Source of the DNA: Candidatus Bathyarchaeota archaeon
GTDB lineage: Archaea; Thermoproteota; CALKCG01; B24; JAGTQN01
Length of the DNA stretch: 9,730 bases
NCBI GenBank assembly: GCA_018396395.1
Contig: JAGTQN010000019.1
Coordinates: forward strand, 8,913-18,642
Direction: 5' to 3'
Shown here: in pieces, positions 7,032-9,730 of the stretch
Layout of the letters: each line of letters begins with the position of its first letter
Numbering within the stretch: position 1 is the stretch's first letter
The notes under the pieces: model-generated
Databases searched by the model: none
The model's input: only the letters and a program-made list of their open reading frames with translations
What the model was told of the DNA's origin: nothing
Made by a program: the position numbers and the translations under genes

Positions 7032-7190
7032 CATCATCAAGGACGGAATGCCCGCAGCCACCTAAACGTTTTCGATTCTCCGCCTTGTCTCCCCTCGGGA
7101 CTTATCAATGGTCTTTCCATGCTCCATGGTCTTGATCCTGCTAATTTCCTCAAAGTGTTCCCCGTCAACTCCTTCAATCTGAAGATTCAT
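7032..7190 (-). pseudogene. Remnant of a methylmalonate-semialdehyde dehydrogenase-like aldehyde dehydrogenase
   Basis: Reading the minus strand from the ATG at 7190 gives 53 codons that follow the CoA-acylating aldehyde dehydrogenase (MmsA/IolA) family in order: a HFEEISRIKTMEHGKT segment, RGETRRRIENV, then, across an in-frame TAG at 7062-7064, VAAGIPSLMM. In the family the position of the TAG is normally Glu in the IENVE-x-AAG-x-P-x-LMM stretch, so a single GAG to TAG change explains it. Family members are about 480-500 aa. The N-terminal part, the catalytic Cys domain and most of the NAD domain are absent, so this is a fragment and cannot be an active enzyme. It starts 26 bases after the VOC gene and fades shortly before the direct repeats. 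Identification is from memory of the family motifs, not from a search. Confidence 0.75.
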
Positions 7191-7216
7191 GCATAGCCCG
7201 CCTTTCTGATAGGCCT

Positions 7217-7663
7217 CTAGCCCATGGAAGACCTAGCCTTGGCAGCTCCAAGCTGCATGGGTACATGCCTTTGTAGAAGCTCTACATGTACCCCATCGGG
7301 GTCGAGGAAGATGGCATGGCTTACCTGACCTGGTACGATCTCTAGAGGAGGCTCGATGAATTCTACTCCCTTCTCCTTCAGCCTCTCGTAGGCTAATTTT
7401 AGGTCGTCGACCAAAAGGCATATCTGCCTTAGTCCAAAGGACTTTTCAGGAAGTTTGACATAGCCCTCCTTGTCGTGGGGTTCCAGTAGCTCGATGAAGA
7501 AGCCTCCTGCATCGAGGAAGACAACGTGAAGGTTCAAAACCTTCACTTCTACATCCCTTACCACTGGGAAGCCTAGCAACCTGTTGTAGAATTCGAGGGA
7601 CTTCTTCATGTCGCTCACATAGATGCCAGTATGCTCAAATCTCTTGAAGAGTTCACGGCTCAT
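7217..7663 (-). CDS. VOC (glyoxalase/methylmalonyl-CoA epimerase-like) metalloprotein
   Basis: Vicinal oxygen chelate proteins fold as paired beta-alpha-beta-beta-beta units around one divalent metal. They include lactoylglutathione lyase, methylmalonyl-CoA epimerase and extradiol dioxygenases. Two such modules are visible: residues 8-62 (FEHTGIYVSDM to GGFFIELLEP) and 78-131 (LRQICLLVDDL to DGVHVELLQ). The four metal positions are H11, E59, Q80 and E128; Q80 stands where most relatives have His. The length of 148 aa fits single-domain epimerase/glyoxalase proteins. ATG 7663 is preferred over an in-frame TTG at 7669, because GAGG (7672-7675) is eight bases from the ATG but too close to the TTG. 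It follows the 3-hydroxyacyl-CoA dehydrogenase by 64 bases and precedes the aldehyde dehydrogenase remnant, which suggests a CoA-ester or semialdehyde pathway. The exact reaction is not determined. Confidence 0.85.
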   Translation of the reverse strand: MSRELFKRFEHTGIYVSDMKKSLEFYNRLLGFPVVRDVEVKVLNLHVVFLDAGGFFIELLEPHDKEGYVKLPEKSFGLRQICLLVDDLKLAYERLKEKGVEFIEPPLEIVPGQVSHAIFLDPDGVHVELLQRHVPMQLGAAKARSSMG

Positions 7664-7700
7664 GCACAACGCCTCTAACGAAGGCTCATATGGTTACACT

Positions 7701-7709
7701 AAATATATA
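7701..7709 (-). promoter_or_regulatory. TATA-like promoter of the VOC gene
   Basis: The minus strand reads TATATATTT here, inside the 64-base gap after the dehydrogenase stop. A start about 25 bases downstream would fall near 7680, leaving a leader of about 17 bases with GAGG in it. The VOC gene may thus be transcribed on its own as well as from the dehydrogenase promoter. Confidence 0.45.
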
Positions 7710-7727
7710 GATAGAAAATAGATAGGA

Positions 7728-8705
7728 TTATCGCAACGTTGCAAGTTGCTTCTCTAGAAGGGGCCTGAAGACGTTTATCAAGCATTCATCCCTCATGGCT
7801 ATGGCTTTAGCGATTCCTTCCTTCGTCCAAGTATAGAAGCCCCTTCCAGACTTGATACCAAATTCCCCCTTCTCCACCTTCTCCCTTAGGATCCTAGCAG
7901 GCTCTGTGGAGTTGTAGAGGTACTTATAGAGATAGCTGTGAACATTAAGTATCAAATCGACCCCATTCAGATCAGCGGTTAGGAAGGGACCCATAAACGG
8001 AAGCCTCGCGCCGAAGGTGAGCATAACAGCATTGTCGATATCCTCGGCGCTCGCTACGCCTTGGTCGAGGAGGGAGATGGCTTCACGCCACATGGCAACC
8101 TGAATCCTATTTCCTATTCCGCCTGGTATGTCCTTCAATACCTTGGCGGAAACTTTGCCAACCCTCTCCATGAGCTGGCACGTAAGGTTGAGGGTTCCCC
8201 AAGAAGTGTATTCCCCCTTCGTCACCTCGACTAGGGGCATGAGATGGGCTGGGTTCCAGAAGTGGGCTCCAACCACTCGATCAGGTCTCTTTGTAGCGAG
8301 GCTGATATCCGTAATGCGCAGGGAGGAAGTATTCGTTGCCAGAACAACCTGCTCTGGGCAGTAGGCGTCGAGGGCTTGGAAGATTTCCCTCTTTATATCT
8401 AGGACTTCAGGGACTGCCTCCATGACAAAATCCGCATCAGAGACCGCCTCCTTCAGGTTTGTAGAGGTTCTAATCCTTGAAAGTATGATGTCCGCCGCAT
8501 CTTCCCTCACAAGCTTATGTTGTATGAAAAGTTCGACGTTCGACCTTATCTGCTCAAGGGCTCGTCTCAGCGTCTCCTCCCTTCTTGCCGTAAGAAAAAC
8601 CCTGTAGCTAGCCTGGGCGAAGACTTGAGCAATCCCATGCCCCATAATACCCGCGCCTACGACACTAACATTTTTAATGTTTTCCAAATCCATTACCATT
8701 TCCAT
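7728..8705 (-). CDS. 3-hydroxyacyl-CoA dehydrogenase family protein
   Basis: Enzymes of this family oxidise a 3-hydroxyacyl-CoA (or related hydroxy acid, as in the lambda-crystallin/L-gulonate dehydrogenase branch) to the 3-keto compound with NAD(P). The 325 aa show the Rossmann motif GAGIMG (17-22), AVPE (97-100), NTSSL (125-129), catalytic H148 in GAHFWNP and E160 in PLVEVT, then the helical C-terminal domain with GGIGNR (195-200) and GRGFY (287-291). After strand two the family normally has an Asp that holds the NAD ribose; here the sequence is LTARRE (38-43), with no acid and two arginines, which suggests NADP(H). There is no hydratase domain, so it is the single-function form. ATG 8705 is chosen because GGTGA lies five bases before it; an in-frame TTG at 8717 overlaps that site. 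It is first in line before the VOC gene and the aldehyde dehydrogenase remnant. Confidence 0.93.
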   Translation of the reverse strand: MEMVMDLENIKNVSVVGAGIMGHGIAQVFAQASYRVFLTARREETLRRALEQIRSNVELFIQHKLVREDAADIILSRIRTSTNLKEAVSDADFVMEAVPEVLDIKREIFQALDAYCPEQVVLATNTSSLRITDISLATKRPDRVVGAHFWNPAHLMPLVEVTKGEYTSWGTLNLTCQLMERVGKVSAKVLKDIPGGIGNRIQVAMWREAISLLDQGVASAEDIDNAVMLTFGARLPFMGPFLTADLNGVDLILNVHSYLYKYLYNSTEPARILREKVEKGEFGIKSGRGFYTWTKEGIAKAIAMRDECLINVFRPLLEKQLATLR

Positions 8706-8710
8706 TATCT

Positions 8711-8715
8711 TCACC
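8711..8715 (-). promoter_or_regulatory. Shine-Dalgarno GGTGA that fixes the dehydrogenase start
   Basis: GGTGA on the minus strand is followed by AGATA and then ATG 8705. Further ATGs at 8699 and 8693 are spaced less well, and the TTG at 8717 lies in front of the site. Confidence 0.65.
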
Positions 8716-8757
8716 AATTCTGGATGCCCCTTATGGAGTTAATTCTTTGGGCTAGAG

Positions 8758-8766
8758 GATAAAAGT
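8758..8766 (-). promoter_or_regulatory. TATA-like promoter of the dehydrogenase gene
   Basis: The minus strand reads ACTTTTATC here. Initiation about 25 bases downstream (near 8735) would give a leader of about 30 bases containing GGTGA. The match to an archaeal TATA box is moderate. Confidence 0.35.
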
Positions 8767-8767
8767 G

Positions 8768-9025
8768 TTCATTCCTAATCGAGAAATGCTTTGGCTATGG
8801 AAAAAGTCTTCATTCTTCATGAAAGCTACAAAGTTGTCTGATGAATATGAAAACTTTCAACCTATTCAAAAGATTGCCTTTTCTTCCATTGGAGCGATTT
8901 GATATCCATGTCTATATAGTATAGTTTTTGAGGTTAAAATAAATAGCGAGATTTTTATTAGGTCCCTTCGAATAGCCTTTTTCTTAGAAATTAAGCGCCC
9001 TTCACATCCCTACATTAACGATACT
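8768..9025. other. Divergent intergenic region, AT-rich, no gene seen
   Basis: This lies between the dehydrogenase promoter and the promoter of the rightmost gene. All six frames are short. A TATA-like stretch CTATATAGTATAG (8912-8924) is too far from either coding start to be their core promoter and might serve an unannotated transcript or regulator binding. No RNA structure is evident to me. Confidence 0.4.
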
Positions 9026-9034
9026 GTTAAATAA
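9026..9034 (+). promoter_or_regulatory. TATA-like promoter of the rightmost gene
   Basis: GTTAAATAA is centred about 25 bases before 9055. That would give a leader of only about 5 bases to GTG 9061 or 15 bases to TTG 9070. It also overlaps the in-frame stop at 9028, which limits the ORF on the left. Confidence 0.4.
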
Positions 9035-9058
9035 GTACGAAAAACAAAACGAGTCGCC

Positions 9059-9063
9059 AGGTG
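9059..9063 (+). promoter_or_regulatory. Shine-Dalgarno AGGTG before a TTG start
   Basis: AGGTG is followed by six bases and TTG 9070, the same GGTG type and spacing as at two other genes of the window. The GTG inside the site (9061) is also in frame, so a leaderless GTG start cannot be excluded. Confidence 0.45.
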
Positions 9064-9069
9064 CCCTCG

Positions 9070-9730
9070 TTGAGCGAATGGAATGTATGCCCTAAGCAAC
9101 CGCCGATAACCTTAGACCGATCCAGCCACTTGGCATGGCTGGCACTGAGCGGTTATCCGCAACTGGCCGCCGATACGATACTGAACAGAGAGATCCGAGG
9201 GAAGCTTCGTAACGTCCTCGGTGATGCAATACGCCAGCTTAGTCTCAAGTTCGTACAGGACCCGGGTTGCCGTGAGAGATGCTTCGAAGCCCTCGTTGAG
9301 TTAGGTCTCAATTTGATCGGGATCGAGAAGCGAAGGGTCGGGTTCTCCGATGAGGAGGCTGAGGGAGCACTTCGGATTGTTGTAAAGGCCCTCAAGAGGT
9401 GGGAGAGCCTGGATCGAGGGCGAGAAGGGTATCAAGAATGGAAGCCAGAGCATGAGGCGGGTATTCCAAACGCAGCGATGGCCGTTGTCAAAAGGCTCCT
9501 TGGAGATATGAAGAAGGTCCTTCTAGGCAATAGTATGGTTGCAAGGCTCGCTGAGGAGATTGAAAAGGCTCTCGATGAGGAAGACCTGATGGCTAGTTTC
9601 ATGATATCTGCCAAGAAAGCCATCCGGGAGAACATATATTACAGAATCGTAGACGAGGGCATAAGTAAGCTTGGGAACGACTCCGCCACAGGACTAAGAT
9701 GGGTGAGACACCTAGGCGCTGTCCAAGTGT
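9070..9730 (+). CDS. Unrecognised helical protein, 3' end cut by the window
   Basis: The frame is open from after the stop at 9028 to the right edge, at least 220 codons without interruption, with clear coding bias and visibly higher G+C than the adjoining DNA, so it is a real gene. I do not recognise it firmly. The sequence is charged and predicted largely helical (for example LAEEIEKALDEEDLMASF), with three cysteines near the N-terminal third (WNVCPKQ, then CRERC), no membrane segment and no signal peptide. The last visible residues, GLRWVRHLGAVQV, look like the start of a beta strand after a helical region and faintly recall the first barrel strand of transaldolase-like proteins, where a TNP motif would follow. 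That motif would lie outside the window, so this is only a guess. TTG 9070 is preferred for its Shine-Dalgarno site; GTG 9061 is the alternative. Confidence 0.8.
   Translation, partial: MSEWNVCPKQPPITLDRSSHLAWLALSGYPQLAADTILNREIRGKLRNVLGDAIRQLSLKFVQDPGCRERCFEALVELGLNLIGIEKRRVGFSDEEAEGALRIVVKALKRWESLDRGREGYQEWKPEHEAGIPNAAMAVVKRLLGDMKKVLLGNSMVARLAEEIEKALDEEDLMASFMISAKKAIRENIYYRIVDEGISKLGNDSATGLRWVRHLGAVQV

Noticed and set aside
7062..7064. TAG in the aldehyde dehydrogenase fragment as a pyrrolysine codon
   Set aside because: Only about 50 codons of a family of nearly 500 remain, so the gene is dead anyway. No pyl gene is present and the expected residue is an ordinary Glu.
7233..7421. 62-codon - strand ORF inside the VOC gene
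   Set aside because: It overlaps the VOC frame, which carries the conserved metal-binding second module, and its Arg/Pro-rich translation is typical of an out-of-frame shadow.
8706..8717. TTG 8717 as the start of the 3-hydroxyacyl-CoA dehydrogenase
   Set aside because: The GGTGA Shine-Dalgarno site overlaps this codon and is correctly spaced only for ATG 8705.
8912..8924. Strong-looking TATA stretch in the divergent gap
   Set aside because: It is about 140 bases from the right-hand start and more than 180 from the left-hand one, with no ORF or RNA visible next to it. It is noted but not called as a promoter.
9153..9635. Two 67-80 codon ORFs on the - strand
   Set aside because: Both are antisense to the long open + strand frame at the right edge and are rich in Ser/Arg as shadows usually are.

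Overview
The window looks like chromosomal DNA of a thermophilic archaeon, probably of the Thermoproteota/Bathyarchaeia/Korarchaeota side. The reasons are heavy use of AGG (Arg) and ATA (Ile) codons, TATA-like boxes about 25 bases before plausible transcript starts, a mixture of GGTGA-type Shine-Dalgarno sites and apparently leaderless starts, and cytosolic enzymes without signal peptides. This placement is an inference; there is no rRNA, tRNA or marker gene here to prove it.

Layout. Bases 1-250 hold no gene, but bases 4-81 can fold into a long stem that may belong to a small RNA or to the 3' end of an upstream transcript. On the + strand follow an M19 zinc dipeptidase (about 296-1324, with no standard start codon) and a family 3 glycoside hydrolase (1669-3930). 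An AT-rich stretch (3953-4706) without a convincing gene separates these from a block on the - strand. In transcription order that block is a 3-hydroxyacyl-CoA dehydrogenase (8705-7728), a VOC/glyoxalase-fold protein (7663-7217), a degraded aldehyde dehydrogenase fragment (7190-7032), a CRISPR-sized direct repeat pair (7008-6912), an aldo/keto reductase with two Fe-S motifs (6899-5895), and an orphan radical SAM protein (5741-4707). A divergent, more GC-rich gene starts near 9061/9070 and runs off the right edge.

How the genes fit together. The dehydrogenase, the epimerase-like VOC protein and the remnant, which resembles methylmalonate-semialdehyde dehydrogenase, suggest a former acyl-CoA, branched-chain amino acid or propionate catabolic cluster that has lost a member. 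The GH3 enzyme and the dipeptidase are intracellular hydrolases that would finish the breakdown of imported oligosaccharides and dipeptides. Together they fit a heterotrophic lifestyle. I see no insertion sequence, tRNA, rRNA, defence system or complete CRISPR array. The best candidates for something undescribed are the two-copy repeat before the aldo/keto reductase, the folded element at the left edge, the orphan cysteine-rich radical SAM protein and the unrecognised helical protein at the right edge.
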